Assembly (NCBI GenBank): GCA_050260355.1
Contig: JBLNBZ010000137.1
Coordinates: 1-64,000 of the forward strand
Reading direction: 5' to 3'
Origin: CADEFX01 sp050260355
GTDB taxonomy: Bacteria; Pseudomonadota; Alphaproteobacteria; Rhizobiales; Hyphomicrobiaceae
DNA: 64,000 nucleotides
Made by a program: the position numbers and the translations under genes. Of this stretch, positions 42,469 through 52,217 are shown piece by piece. Below the pieces are notes generated by a model, which saw only the letters and a program-made list of their open reading frames with translations, searched no databases and was not told the DNA's origin. Every line of letters starts with the position of its first letter. Position 1 is the stretch's first letter.

Positions 42469-43695
42469 TTGATTGAAGAGTTTCACCGCATCAAGCGGCT
42501 GCCGCCTTATGTCTTTGCCGAGGTCAACCGGCTTAAGGCCTCAGCCCGCGCCAACGGCGCCGACATCATCGATCTCGGCATGGGCAATCCGGACATGCCG
42601 ACGCCCCAGCACATCGTCGACAAGATGGTGGAGACCATCAACAAGCCGCGCACGAACCGCTACTCGGCCTCCAAGGGCATACCAGGGCTGCGCAAGGCGC
42701 AAGCTGCCTACTATGCGCGCCGCTTCGGCGTCCGGCTCGATCCCGACCGGCACATCGTTGCCACACTCGGCTCGAAAGAGGGCTTCGCCAACATGGCGCA
42801 GGCGATAACCGCGCCCGGCGACGTGATCCTCGTTCCAAACCCGACCTATCCGATCCACGAGTTCGGCTTCATCATCTCGGGCGCCGCCATCCGGCACCTG
42901 CCCGCGACCACCGGCACCGATTTCCTGCGTGCCGTCGACCGCGCTGCGCGCCATTCGATTCCCAAGCCTCTGGCGATGGTGCTGAGCTATCCATCCAACC
43001 CGACGGCGATGACGGCCGATCTCGCCTTCTACACGGAGGCGGTTCAGCTCGCCAAAAAGCTCGACCTGATCATTCTGTCCGACCTCGCCTACGCCGAGAT
43101 CTACTTCGACGCTAACCCGCCGCCGTCGGTGCTTCAGGTGCCGGGAGCGATGGACGTAGCGGTGGAGTTCACCTCGCTGTCCAAGACCTACAGCATGCCC
43201 GGCTGGCGCATGGGCTTTGCTGTCGGCAACGAGCGCCTGATCTCCGCCCTTGCCCGCGTCAAATCCTATCTCGACTATGGGGCATTCACGCCGGTGCAGG
43301 TGGCAGCGGCCGCCGCCCTGAACGGCCCGCAGGATTGCGTTGCCGAGATCCGGGAGACCTATAAACGCCGCCGCGACTGCCTGGTTGACAGCTTTGCCCG
43401 CGCCGGCTGGCGCATCCCGCCGCCGCCGGCAACCATGTTCGCCTGGGCGCCGATACCCGAGCCCCTGGCCCACCTGGGCTCTGTGGAGTTCTCCAAGCTG
43501 CTGATCGAGAAAGCCGACGTGGCGGTCTCCCCCGGCCTCGGCTTCGGCGAGCATGGTGAAGGCTACGTGCGCATCGCCCTGGTCGAGAACGAGCAGCGCA
43601 TTAGGCAAGCCGCCCGGAGCATCAAAAAGTTCCTCGCCCAGGGTGTCGAAAGCATGCATAACGTGATACCGATCCGCGAAACTGCAAACCGGTAA
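42469..43695 (+). CDS. alaC: Class I aminotransferase, AlaC-like (alanine transaminase)
   Basis: 408 residues from TTG 42469. Class I PLP enzyme with LGMGNPDMPTPQHIV at the start, LSYPSNPTAMTADL, and the PLP lysine in FTSLSKTYSMPGWRMGFA. This is the AlaC / LL-diaminopimelate-aminotransferase-like group. It lies 12 bases before hom in a conserved order with glpX and recJ, so the transcript probably joins amino-acid and central-carbon genes. The likely reaction is glutamate-pyruvate transamination. Confidence 0.88.
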   Translation: MIEEFHRIKRLPPYVFAEVNRLKASARANGADIIDLGMGNPDMPTPQHIVDKMVETINKPRTNRYSASKGIPGLRKAQAAYYARRFGVRLDPDRHIVATLGSKEGFANMAQAITAPGDVILVPNPTYPIHEFGFIISGAAIRHLPATTGTDFLRAVDRAARHSIPKPLAMVLSYPSNPTAMTADLAFYTEAVQLAKKLDLIILSDLAYAEIYFDANPPPSVLQVPGAMDVAVEFTSLSKTYSMPGWRMGFAVGNERLISALARVKSYLDYGAFTPVQVAAAAALNGPQDCVAEIRETYKRRRDCLVDSFARAGWRIPPPPATMFAWAPIPEPLAHLGSVEFSKLLIEKADVAVSPGLGFGEHGEGYVRIALVENEQRIRQAARSIKKFLAQGVESMHNVIPIRETANR

Positions 43696-43707
43696 TCTCA
43701 CGTCAGC

Positions 43708-45033
43708 ATGGTCGAGCCCTTGAAACTTGGCGTGGCCGGGCTCGGCACCGTCGGCGCCGGGCTTGTCGGCCTCCTTTCCGCCCATGGAGCGCGTGTTGGA
43801 GCAGGCCTCGGCCGCCAGATCAAGCTCGTCGGCGTGTCCGCGCGCCATCGCGACAAGCCGCGCGGCATCGATCTTGGGCAAGCCCGCTGGTTCGATGATG
43901 CTACAAGGCTGGCGACCGATCCGGGCATCGATTGCTTCGTTGAGCTGATCGGCGGAGAGGACGGCCCTGCCAAGCGAGCGGTCGAAGCCGCTCTCGGCGC
44001 CCGCAAGCATGTCGTCACGGCCAACAAGGCCTTGCTTGCGCGCCACGGCGTGGAGTTGGCCCGGCTCGCTGAAAAAAATGGTGTTGCGCTCAACTTCGAG
44101 GCGGCAGTCGCCGGCGGGATTCCCGTCATCAAGACCATGCGCGAGGCGCTCGCCGGCAACCAGATCCGGCGCGTCTACGGCATCCTCAACGGCACCTGCA
44201 ACTATATCCTGACGCAGATGCAGGAGGAGGGACGGCCGTTCGCCGACGTGCTCAAGGAAGCGCAGGCCAAAGGCTACGCCGAGGCCGACCCGACCTTCGA
44301 CATCGGCGGCTTCGATACGGCGCACAAGCTCGCCCTGCTCACGAGTCTCGCATTCGGGACGCGCGTCGCCTTCGATCAGATCCACATCGAGGGCATCGAG
44401 TCGATCACTGCTGCGGATATCGAGGCCGCCGACGATCTCGGCTACCGCATCAAGCTGCTCGGCGTCTCCATGCTGACCGAGAGCGGCATCGAGCAGCGCG
44501 TGCATCCGGCCATGGTGCCGAAGCACTCGGCCATCGCCGAGGTTTCGAGCGTTACCAACTGCGTGGCGATCGACGGTGATTTCGTCAACACCCTGCTGCT
44601 GGTCGGCCCGGGCGCGGGCGGCAAGGCGACCGCCTCCGCCGTCATGAGCGACATCGTCGATCTGGCGCGCGGCCTGGTGCTGCCGCCGTTCACCGTGCCG
44701 TCTGCCGCCTTGAAGCCCTACAAGCGCGCAAGGCTCGGTCAGCATCAGGGCGCCTACTACATCCGCTTGTCGGTATACGATCGGCCCGGGGCGATGGCAT
44801 CCATCGCCAAGCGCATGGGCGATCGCGAGGTGTCGTTGGAAAGCATCGTCCAACGTCGGCCGAAGAAGTCGCTGCCCGGCATCGACGCCCGGCCGCCTGA
44901 TGGAATGCCGACCCCGCTCGTGTTGATCACCCACGAGACGACCGAGGAAGCAATCCGCAAGGCGCTCGATGCCATCGAAGGCGACGGGAAGGTGTCCGAA
45001 CGGCCGCAGATGATACGGATCGAGAGATTGTAA
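43708..45033 (+). CDS. hom: Homoserine dehydrogenase
   Basis: 441 residues, with C-terminal ACT domain. The NAD(P) loop is GVAGLGTVGAGLVGLLS, VVTANKALLARHG holds the substrate-binding Lys, and EAAVAGGIPVIKTMREAL is the family signature. The ACT domain (YYIRLSVYDRPGAMASIAK, about residues 350-440) usually senses threonine. It converts aspartate semialdehyde to homoserine for threonine and methionine. metY, further upstream in the window, uses a later product. Confidence 0.95.
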   Translation: MVEPLKLGVAGLGTVGAGLVGLLSAHGARVGAGLGRQIKLVGVSARHRDKPRGIDLGQARWFDDATRLATDPGIDCFVELIGGEDGPAKRAVEAALGARKHVVTANKALLARHGVELARLAEKNGVALNFEAAVAGGIPVIKTMREALAGNQIRRVYGILNGTCNYILTQMQEEGRPFADVLKEAQAKGYAEADPTFDIGGFDTAHKLALLTSLAFGTRVAFDQIHIEGIESITAADIEAADDLGYRIKLLGVSMLTESGIEQRVHPAMVPKHSAIAEVSSVTNCVAIDGDFVNTLLLVGPGAGGKATASAVMSDIVDLARGLVLPPFTVPSAALKPYKRARLGQHQGAYYIRLSVYDRPGAMASIAKRMGDREVSLESIVQRRPKKSLPGIDARPPDGMPTPLVLITHETTEEAIRKALDAIEGDGKVSERPQMIRIERL

Positions 45034-45076
45034 TATGTATTGGGTAAAGTAGGCGGATAGCTCATTGGGAGGAGTT

Positions 45077-46063
45077 ATGGCCGAGGAGAAAAAAGCTACG
45101 CTCGACCGCGTTCTGTCGATCGAGATCGCCCGTGTGACGGAGGCGGCGGCCATTGCGGCGGCGCGGTTGCGCGGGCGCGGCGATGTCAAGGGAGCCGACA
45201 AGGCTGCGGTTGACGCCATGCGGCGTGAGCTTTCCAAGCTGGCGATCCGGGGCCGCGTGGTGATCGGCGAAGGGGAGATGGATGAAGCGCCGATGCTCTA
45301 CATCGGCGAGGAGGTCGGCACCGGCGAGGGGCCGCGCGTCGACATCGCCGTCGATCCGCTCGAAGGAACCACGATCTGCGCCAAGGCCATGCCCAATGCG
45401 CTGGCCGTGCTGGCAATCTCGGCCGAGGGCGGGCTTCTGCACGCGCCCGACATGTACATGAACAAGATCGCCATCGGCCCCGGGTATCCGGAGGGCATCG
45501 TCGATCTCGACCGCTCGCCCGAGGACAACCTCAACGCGCTCGCCAAGGCCAAGGGCGTGCCGGTGTCGGAGGTCACGGCGTGCATCCTCGACCGTCCGCG
45601 GCACACCGAGCTCATCAACGCGGTGCGCAAGGTCGGTGCAGGCATCCAGCTCATTCCGGACGGCGACATCGCCGGCGTGATCTGGACCACCGATCCCGAG
45701 AAAACGAACGTGGACATCTACCTCGGCAGCGGCGGCGCGCCCGAGGGCGTGCTGGCGGCAGCGGCACTCAGGTGCATCGGCGGCCAGATGCAGGGTCGCC
45801 TGATGCCGCTCAAGGAGGAGGAGAAGAAGCGCGCCTACGACATGGGCATTACCGACATCAATCGCAAGTTCTCCATGCACGAGATGGCGTCGGGCGATGT
45901 GATCTTTTCGGCGACCGGTGTGACGGACGGCTCCCTGCTCAGCGGCGTCCACTTCCGCCAGGGATTTGCCGAGACCGAGACGGTGGTGCTGCGCGCGGCC
46001 ACGGGAACCGTGCGTCGGCTCAAGACCACGTTCCGCATGATCGGGACGAAGGCTACGGTGTAG
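45077..46063 (+). CDS. glpX: Class II fructose-1,6-bisphosphatase GlpX
   Basis: 328 residues from ATG 45077 with GGGAGGAG upstream. IRGRVVIGEGEMDEAPMLY, IAVDPLEGTTICAKAMPNA and SGGAPEGVLAAAALRCIGG are GlpX signatures, with Asp/Glu metal ligands. It makes fructose-6-phosphate in gluconeogenesis, and in bacteria often also acts on sedoheptulose-bisphosphate. Transcribed with hom (43 bases between). Confidence 0.95.
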   Translation: MAEEKKATLDRVLSIEIARVTEAAAIAAARLRGRGDVKGADKAAVDAMRRELSKLAIRGRVVIGEGEMDEAPMLYIGEEVGTGEGPRVDIAVDPLEGTTICAKAMPNALAVLAISAEGGLLHAPDMYMNKIAIGPGYPEGIVDLDRSPEDNLNALAKAKGVPVSEVTACILDRPRHTELINAVRKVGAGIQLIPDGDIAGVIWTTDPEKTNVDIYLGSGGAPEGVLAAAALRCIGGQMQGRLMPLKEEEKKRAYDMGITDINRKFSMHEMASGDVIFSATGVTDGSLLSGVHFRQGFAETETVVLRAATGTVRRLKTTFRMIGTKATV

Positions 46064-46136
46064 GCGCCCCTCACGGGGTCAGCTCTGGTGCGCCGCAGCG
46101 GGTCTGCGTAAGCCGCCCATTTGAACGGGTCGGTTC

Positions 46137-47372
46137 ATGAGTGTCTCTTTCGAGAGCCGCCGAGCGGAACAGGGTGAGGTCGTCAGGCCTCGCGAGCTCA
46201 CGGCTCTGTCGCTCATCTGTGCGGCGCACCTTGTCAGCCACTTTCATTATCTGGTGCTGATTCCGCTATTCCCGATGCTGAAGGCCCGTCTGGGCGTGGG
46301 CTTCGTCGAGCTCGGAGCGGCCATCACGCTCTTCAACATCGTCACCGGCCTGGTGCAGACGCCCATGGGCTACGCGGTCGACAAGTTCGGCGCCCGCCGC
46401 GTCCTGATCGGCGGGCTGCTGCTCGCGGGCGCGGCCTTCATATCGATCGCGCTGGTGCCGAGCTACCCGTGGCTGCTCGCTGCCTCGGTGCTGCTCGGGA
46501 TCGCCAATGCCGTCTATCATCCGGCCGACTATTCCATCCTCGGCTCGGCGATAGAGCCCGCCCGGCTCGGTCGTGCCTTCTCGTTTCACACGTTCGCTGG
46601 GTTTCTGGGTGGCGCGATCGCGCCCATCGTTGTTCTGCTGATCGCCAGCCGCTTCGGCATGGAGTGGGCGATTGCCGCCTCCGGCATGCTCGCCATCGTC
46701 GTGGCGCTGCCGCTCATGCTGGCCACCAACCTCGACGGGGCTTCAGCGGGCAGGACGACAGGCGTTGCCAGCCGCCACATTCCGCTGAAGGAGTTGCTGA
46801 CGCCGACGGTGATCAGCCTGGTCGGCTTTTTTGCTTTGCTCAGCCTGAGCAGCGGTGCACTCACCACGTACTCGGCGGTCGCGCTCACCTCCATGTATGC
46901 CATGCCCTTTTCGGCGGCGAACCTTGCCCTTTCCGGCTTCCTGTTCGCAACGGCAGTCGGCGTGCTGGCGGGCGGCTACATCGCCGATGCCACGCGGCGG
47001 CATGGGGAAGTCGCGGCCTTCGGGTTTGCTGGGGCCGCTGCGCTGATCCTGCTCGTGGGCACTGTCAACCTCGGCTCGGTGCTGCTGACCACTGCAATGA
47101 TCGGCGCCGGGTTCCTGTCCGGGATGATCTCCCCATCGCGCGACATGCTGGTGCGGGCCGCCTCACCGCCCGGCGCCTTCGGTCGCGTGTTCGGCATCGT
47201 TACGACGGGCTTCAACATCGGCGGCACGATCAGCCCGCTCATCGGCGGCTGGATCATGGACCATGAGCTGCCGGCCTGGGTGTTCTATTCCTCGTGTCTG
47301 TTCATGATGCTGACGGCGATCATGGCCCTGACGACACGACACGATCGCCCGCAACCGAAATCTCCGGCCTAG
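46137..47372 (+). CDS. MFS transporter
   Basis: 411 residues, twelve membrane helices. Start motif LTALSLICAAHLVSHFHYLVLIPLFPML, and the loop MGYAVDKFGARRVLIGGLL is the MFS signature. Helix-4 region VYHPADYSILGSAI resembles the fosmidomycin-resistance/Fsr-like subgroup (LxxxHPxxxxxL), which exports small molecules. The substrate is not assignable. It interrupts the usual glpX-recJ neighbourhood. Confidence 0.85.
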   Translation: MSVSFESRRAEQGEVVRPRELTALSLICAAHLVSHFHYLVLIPLFPMLKARLGVGFVELGAAITLFNIVTGLVQTPMGYAVDKFGARRVLIGGLLLAGAAFISIALVPSYPWLLAASVLLGIANAVYHPADYSILGSAIEPARLGRAFSFHTFAGFLGGAIAPIVVLLIASRFGMEWAIAASGMLAIVVALPLMLATNLDGASAGRTTGVASRHIPLKELLTPTVISLVGFFALLSLSSGALTTYSAVALTSMYAMPFSAANLALSGFLFATAVGVLAGGYIADATRRHGEVAAFGFAGAAALILLVGTVNLGSVLLTTAMIGAGFLSGMISPSRDMLVRAASPPGAFGRVFGIVTTGFNIGGTISPLIGGWIMDHELPAWVFYSSCLFMMLTAIMALTTRHDRPQPKSPA

Positions 47373-47526
47373 CATCGGCGAGTGCCGGTCCGACCGGCAC
47401 GCCCCCAACCTCGCTTGATCGCAGTGCTCTGATCGCGGCGATCCGCCTGGGGACAGGCCCCGCCGTGCCCCGACATGCGCGCGAATCAGCCGTACAACTC
47501 GAGGCCGTTTGCTTACGGGGGTGCGC

Positions 47527-49359
47527 ATGGCGCTGGCGAGGCTCAAGCTCGAACAGCCGGCAAGGGACGCCTTTTTTCTCGACGTGCAGCGGTCGGCGCG
47601 AGGCTTTGCCTGGCGCGAGCGGCTGGATGCCGCCGGCCGTAATTTGGCCTTGGCCATTTCGCAGCGGCACGGCTTGCCCGATCTGCTCGGTCGGGTGCTG
47701 GCTGCGCGCGGCGTCCGTCTCGAGGATGTCGCCACCGTGCTCGATCCGACCATCAGAGCGCTCATGCCCGATCCGAGCAGCATCCTCGACATGGACAAGG
47801 GCGCGGCCCGCCTCGCACAGGCGATCGTCACGGGGGAGCGGATCGCCATCTTCGGAGACTATGACGTCGACGGCGCCTGCGCGTCCGCACTGATGCATCG
47901 CTTCCTGCAGGCGCACGGATGCAACGCGCGCATCTATATCCCGGATCGCATGCTCGAAGGCTATGGCCCGAACGCCGCTGCCATCGAAGGGCTGATCAGA
48001 GAGGGCGCGCGCCTGATCGTCACCGTCGACTGCGGCACGACCAGCTTCGACGCCCTAGCGCAGGCACGCTCGCTCGGCGCCGAGACCATCATCGTCGACC
48101 ATCACCAGGCAGATGAGCGCCTGCCCGACGTGCATGCGGTAATCAATCCCAACCGGCAGGACGATTTGTCCGGGCTCGGCTATCTCTGCGCGGCCGGCGT
48201 CACCTTCATGCTGCTCGTTGCCACCGTGCGCGAGCTGCGGCGCCGCGGCCACTATGACACCAACTCGCCGGCCCCCGATTTGCTCGACCTGCTCGATCTT
48301 GTCGCGCTGGCGACGGTTGCCGATGTCGTGCCCTTGCAGGGGCTGAACCGGGCCTATGTGACGCGCGGCCTACAGATCATGCGCCTGCGCCGCAACATCG
48401 GCTTGCGCGCGCTCGTCGACGCGGCCGGCCTGCGCGAGGCGCCGACGCCCTACCATCTCGGGTTCGTGCTCGGCCCGCGCATCAACGCCGGTGGCCGCAT
48501 TGGCGATGCGGGCCTCGGCGCGCGGCTCCTCGCGACCGACGACGAGACCGAGGCGGCGCGCATCGCGGTGCTGCTCGACAAGCTCAACCGCGAGCGAAAG
48601 GCTGTCGAGGCGCAGATGCTCGAGGAAGCCGTCGCGGAAGCCGATCGCCTCGTCGATGCCGACCCCGATTTGCCGATTCTGATCGTGGGCTCGGACCGCT
48701 GGCACAAGGGCGTGGTGGGCCTCGTCGCCAGCCGGCTGGTGGAGCGGTTCGGCAGGCCAGCCTGCGTCATCGCGTGGGAGAGCGGCCGCGTCGGCACCGG
48801 GTCGCTGCGCTCGGTGTCGGGCGTCGACATCGGCGCCGCCGTGCGCTCAGCCGTCGCCGAGGGCCTGCTTGTGAAAGGCGGGGGCCATGCCATGGCGGCC
48901 GGCTTGACGGTGGCACAGGATCGCTTCGACGTCTTTCGAGAGACTTTGCAGGCCATGCTGCGCGAGCCGGCGAGCCTCGCGCGCGCCTTGGTGGCGCTCG
49001 ACTTCGATGGCGCGCTGACGCCGGCTGGCGTCAACGACGAGCTCATCGATCTGCTCGAGCGGGCGGGACCCTATGGACAGGGCAATCCGCAGCCGCGCTT
49101 CGCCTTCCCGGCGCACCGGGTGAAGTTCGCCAAGGTCGTAGGCGAGACGCATATCCGCTGCGTGCTCGAGGCGGGCGATGGTGCACGGCTCGACGCCGTG
49201 GCCTTCCGCGCCGTGGGCCAGCCCGTGGGCGAGCTGCTGCTGTCGTCGGCCGGTATGCCAATCCACGTCGCGGGTATCTTGCGCCGCGATGCCTGGGGCG
49301 GGCGCCAACGCATCGAGCTGCAGGTCGACGACGCAGCCGATCCCCGCCAGCGGAGCTGA
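47527..49359 (+). CDS. recJ: Single-strand-specific exonuclease RecJ
   Basis: 610 residues from ATG 47527, with a GGGGG run upstream; GTG 47521 is also possible. The DHH-family motifs are AIFGDYDVDGACASALM, IVTVDCGTTSFD and TIIVDHHQADERLP; DHHA1 motif GGGHAMAAGLTV is near the C-terminus. It degrades 5'-ended single strands in RecF-type recombination and mismatch repair. The domain order and length are complete. It directly precedes tRNA-Glu. Confidence 0.95.
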   Translation: MALARLKLEQPARDAFFLDVQRSARGFAWRERLDAAGRNLALAISQRHGLPDLLGRVLAARGVRLEDVATVLDPTIRALMPDPSSILDMDKGAARLAQAIVTGERIAIFGDYDVDGACASALMHRFLQAHGCNARIYIPDRMLEGYGPNAAAIEGLIREGARLIVTVDCGTTSFDALAQARSLGAETIIVDHHQADERLPDVHAVINPNRQDDLSGLGYLCAAGVTFMLLVATVRELRRRGHYDTNSPAPDLLDLLDLVALATVADVVPLQGLNRAYVTRGLQIMRLRRNIGLRALVDAAGLREAPTPYHLGFVLGPRINAGGRIGDAGLGARLLATDDETEAARIAVLLDKLNRERKAVEAQMLEEAVAEADRLVDADPDLPILIVGSDRWHKGVVGLVASRLVERFGRPACVIAWESGRVGTGSLRSVSGVDIGAAVRSAVAEGLLVKGGGHAMAAGLTVAQDRFDVFRETLQAMLREPASLARALVALDFDGALTPAGVNDELIDLLERAGPYGQGNPQPRFAFPAHRVKFAKVVGETHIRCVLEAGDGARLDAVAFRAVGQPVGELLLSSAGMPIHVAGILRRDAWGGRQRIELQVDDAADPRQRS

Positions 49360-49552
49360 GCCGCCACGACGCGCCAGCACCAGCGTTGTTTGCGGCAATT
49401 CCTCAGCACGCGCTCAGCCGTCTTTGGAGCTGCTGCGGGGGCCTTGGCCGCGCCACACACGCCCGTTGGCGAAAGGCCGCGGATCTGGCCGCCGATCCTC
49501 CGTTCGCCGTCCTTGTCTTGGCCGCCAAAGCCACCTATACGGTGCCCCGTGC

Positions 49553-49627
49553 GCTCCCTTCGTCTATCGGTTAGGACGTCAGATTTTCAATCTGAAAAGA
49601 CGGGTTCGACTCCCGTAGGGAGCGCCA
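49553..49627 (+). tRNA. tRNA-Glu (anticodon TTC), CCA encoded
   Basis: The acceptor stem GCTCCCT pairs with AGGGAGC. The D-arm is GTCT...GGAC, the anticodon stem TCAGA/TCTGA encloses TTTTCAA with anticodon TTC, and the T-arm ACGGG/CCCGT encloses TTCGACT. The encoded end is G-CCA at 49624-49627. All stems are complete. Confidence 0.97.
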
Positions 49628-49868
49628 AGAGATCTCGCGCGGATTTCTTCGGGCTTGACCGGTCGGCTGACCGGGCTCAGAGCGTCTTGCAAGATCGCGA
49701 CGTTGCGAGGGCTTGGAGGTTCCCCGGGGCAGGTTCCTTCAGAAGTAGCGTGTCCGCCGCGAGTTCCTCCGCCGTCCTACCGATCCTGGCACTTCGACCG
49801 CGACTTACGCTGGCCTCCGACGCACGCCGGCAGTCGTCGTCGTGTTTCGATGCGCCGACGCAACGTTG

Positions 49869-50856
49869 ATGCCCATGGACCGCATGGGCCGAAGGCCGAG
49901 GGTGTGCTCCCGAGAAATTTCGATGTGCTGTGCCAGCCGCTCGGCCGCCAACGCTGCATCGCCCATGCGACAGGCATCCAGAATCTGCAGATGCTCCTGG
50001 GCAGCGAGATCGAGTCGCTGGAAGGGTTCGCCGATGCCTCAGCAACGGCCGCATTGGTACCGACCTCATGCCATACATGGTGCACGAGGGCCTCAAGCGG
50101 CAATTTCCCGCGCTCGCCATTTCGGATGCGGGAGAAATCTGGTCGAGCCTTACGGCTATCAAGCATCCTAAAGAGGTCGAGCTGATACGCGAGGCCGTTC
50201 GGGTCGCCGACTCTGGAATGGCCGCTGCGATTGCGGCGGTCCGGCCCGGCATCAGCGAGCATGAAGTCTCGGCCGAAGCGATCTACGCCATGCGCAAGAA
50301 CGGCTCGGAGTTCGAGCCGTTCATCCCGTTGGTGGCGTCCGGATACAACACGTCGATGTTCGAGCGCGTGGCCACGGAGAAGACGATCGCGCCGGGCGAG
50401 CTCGTCATCCTCGACATCGGTGCGGTCGTCCGGGGTTACACGGGTGACCTCGGAAGAACCGTGATCTGCGGTGAACCCTCGGCGGAGCAAAAAGCCATCT
50501 ACAAAGCGACGCACTTGGCGCTGCAGGAAGCGCAGAAAATCATCAAGCCCGGTGTCACGTGTCATGAGATCGATAAGCGCGCACGCGACGTGATCGAGGA
50601 CTCGGGCTGGGGCCGATATCTTTACAAGGGAAACACAGGCCATCAGCTCGGCTACGGCCTCCACGGCGAGCCGCTCATTCATAAGAACATCGGGTTCCAG
50701 ATCGTCGAGAACATGGTCGTTTGCCTGGAGCCGCGGATTGTCTTGCCGGACAGTCCGGACATAGGCGGCGCACATCTGGAGAACGTCATTCTCGTAACGT
50801 CCGACGGCTTCGAGCAGATCAATCGGTCACCATATGATGAACGATTGCTCGCGTGA
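49869..50856 (+). pseudogene. Decayed M24-family metallopeptidase (Xaa-Pro aminopeptidase-like)
   Basis: The C-terminal metallopeptidase domain is intact from about 50040: ligands Asp in VILDIGAVVRGYTGDLGRT, His in TGHQLGYGLHGEP, Glu in VVCLEPRIVLP and in GAHLENVILV. The N-terminal half is broken. A start MPMDRMGRR at 49869 is in frame 3, the sequence PRNFDVLCQPLG to GIQNLQMLLG is in frame 2, and LSNGRIGTDLMPYM onward is in frame 1. The creatinase-like N domain is also far too short. At least two frameshifts plus a deletion are needed to explain this. A shortened C-terminal protein could still be made. Confidence 0.7.
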
Positions 50857-50913
50857 TCCGCGCTCGAGATGCGCGTCTAGGTGAGGGAACGAGAAGGTCG
50901 AGGGGAGTCGATT

Positions 50914-51698
50914 ATGATTTCTGTGAGGACGGCGTTCGCTGCCGCCTGCGTCGTGATGATGGCCGGACCGCAAGTGGCTTTAGCGCAAGCGCCGAAAAAG
51001 GTGGCATCCTGCGTTTTGCAGTCGTCGCAGAGCCGCCGAGCATCGACTGCCACGCAGTCATTGCCTTTGCTTTCACCCATCCCGCTCGCGCCCACTATTC
51101 GACCTTGCTGAAGTACGAAGGCTCGTATGCGGATCTGAGGATCGTTGGAGACCTGGCAAAGTCCTGGGAGGTCGCCAAGGATGGGCTCACCTACACGTTC
51201 AAGCTGCACGACAACGTGAAGTTTCACGACGGCGCGCCGATGACATCGGAGGATGTCAAGGCGAGCTATGAGCGGATTATCAACCCGCCGCCGGGCGTGG
51301 TGTCGCTGCGGCAGGCCCAGTACCAGGATATCAAAGAGATCGAGACGCCGGACGCGACCACGGTCGTATTCAAAATGAAGTATCCCAATGCGTCGATGCT
51401 GACGCATTTTGCTTCACCTTGGAACTGCATCTACCGGGCGGAAAAGCTCAAGCAGGATCCCAAGTTTCCCGAGAAGACCATCATTGGAACCGGTGCGTTC
51501 GAGTTCGTCGAGTACAAGAAGGGAGAGTCCTGGACCGCCAAACGCTTCAACGACTACTTCATAAAGGATCGGCCGTACCTCGACGGCTATAAAGCCGACT
51601 TCGTCAAAGGGAACGCGGTGGCTCCAGGCATGATCGGCGGTCAGTTCGACGCCGAGTTCCGCGGCCGGACGCCGAAGGAGCCGGCCATCATCTCATAG
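50914..51698 (+). pseudogene. Truncated, frameshifted ABC-transporter substrate-binding protein (family 5)
   Basis: The leader MISVRTAFAAACVVMMAG...ALAQAPKK is in one frame; the mature part (GGILRFAVVAEPPSIDCHAV, then SYADLRIVGDLAKSWEV and FKLHDNVKFHDGAPMTSED) continues in another. The shift is at the AAAAAG run near 50995-51001. The protein then stops after about 260 residues, half the usual 530 of peptide/opine-type binding proteins, and ends in unrelated residues (RGRTPKEPAIIS). It directly follows the broken M24 gene; such peptidase-binding-protein pairs occur in peptide-uptake operons. Confidence 0.75.
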
Positions 51699-51917
51699 AA
51701 GCCTTTCCAATAACGGGAATGTGCGCGTTCTTGAATTCTCCGAACCTTCTGAAGCTCGCGGCGGCTCATAGATAGTCAGTGTTCGTCCAACACTGGAGCC
51801 ACCCATGCCCCGTATTCCCACCCCCACTGAATGGCTGGCCACGTGCCCGTCTTCACGCGTGATGCGGTGAGAGTGTCTTTTTCCCGGATAACTCGGGGGT
51901 CGCGCGGAGCTATCGCC

Positions 51918-52190
51918 ATGATCAGAAAAGTCCTGCTGCTCGTTGTACTGGTGTCGAGTGCATCGTTTACACTGGGCCTTCAGGGCGCAAGTGCCCGGGA
52001 AAACCCGGCGGAGATCATCGCGCCGCATGTTCGAACGCAAGGATACACGTGCATCAATGCCAAGAGCGCACATCACGTGCCGGAGATGTCGCGGCCGCAT
52101 GAGCAGGTTTGGATATTGCATTGCGATAATGCGTCCTACCTGGTCCGCCTCATTCCTGACCTGGCAGCGCACGTGGAGCGGCTGGGCTAA
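51918..52190 (+). CDS. Small exported protein of unknown function
   Basis: 90 residues. Signal peptide MIRKVLLLVVLVSSASFTLGL with cleavage near GASARE. The mature part has two cysteines (YTCINAKS and LHCDNASYLV) and a C-terminal VRLIPDLAAHVERLG. CGGAG lies nine bases upstream. No family recognised; it converges on the broken disulfide reductase. Confidence 0.55.
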   Translation: MIRKVLLLVVLVSSASFTLGLQGASARENPAEIIAPHVRTQGYTCINAKSAHHVPEMSRPHEQVWILHCDNASYLVRLIPDLAAHVERLG

Positions 52191-52217
52191 AGCCAGACAC
52201 GCGACTGGGTTAGCGAC

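Noticed and set aside
42541..45237. Very long open frame (898 codons) on the minus strand opposite alaC and hom
   Set aside because: It mirrors two well-supported genes on the plus strand; the translation is Arg/His/Gly-rich with no family motif, as expected for an antisense frame in high-GC DNA.
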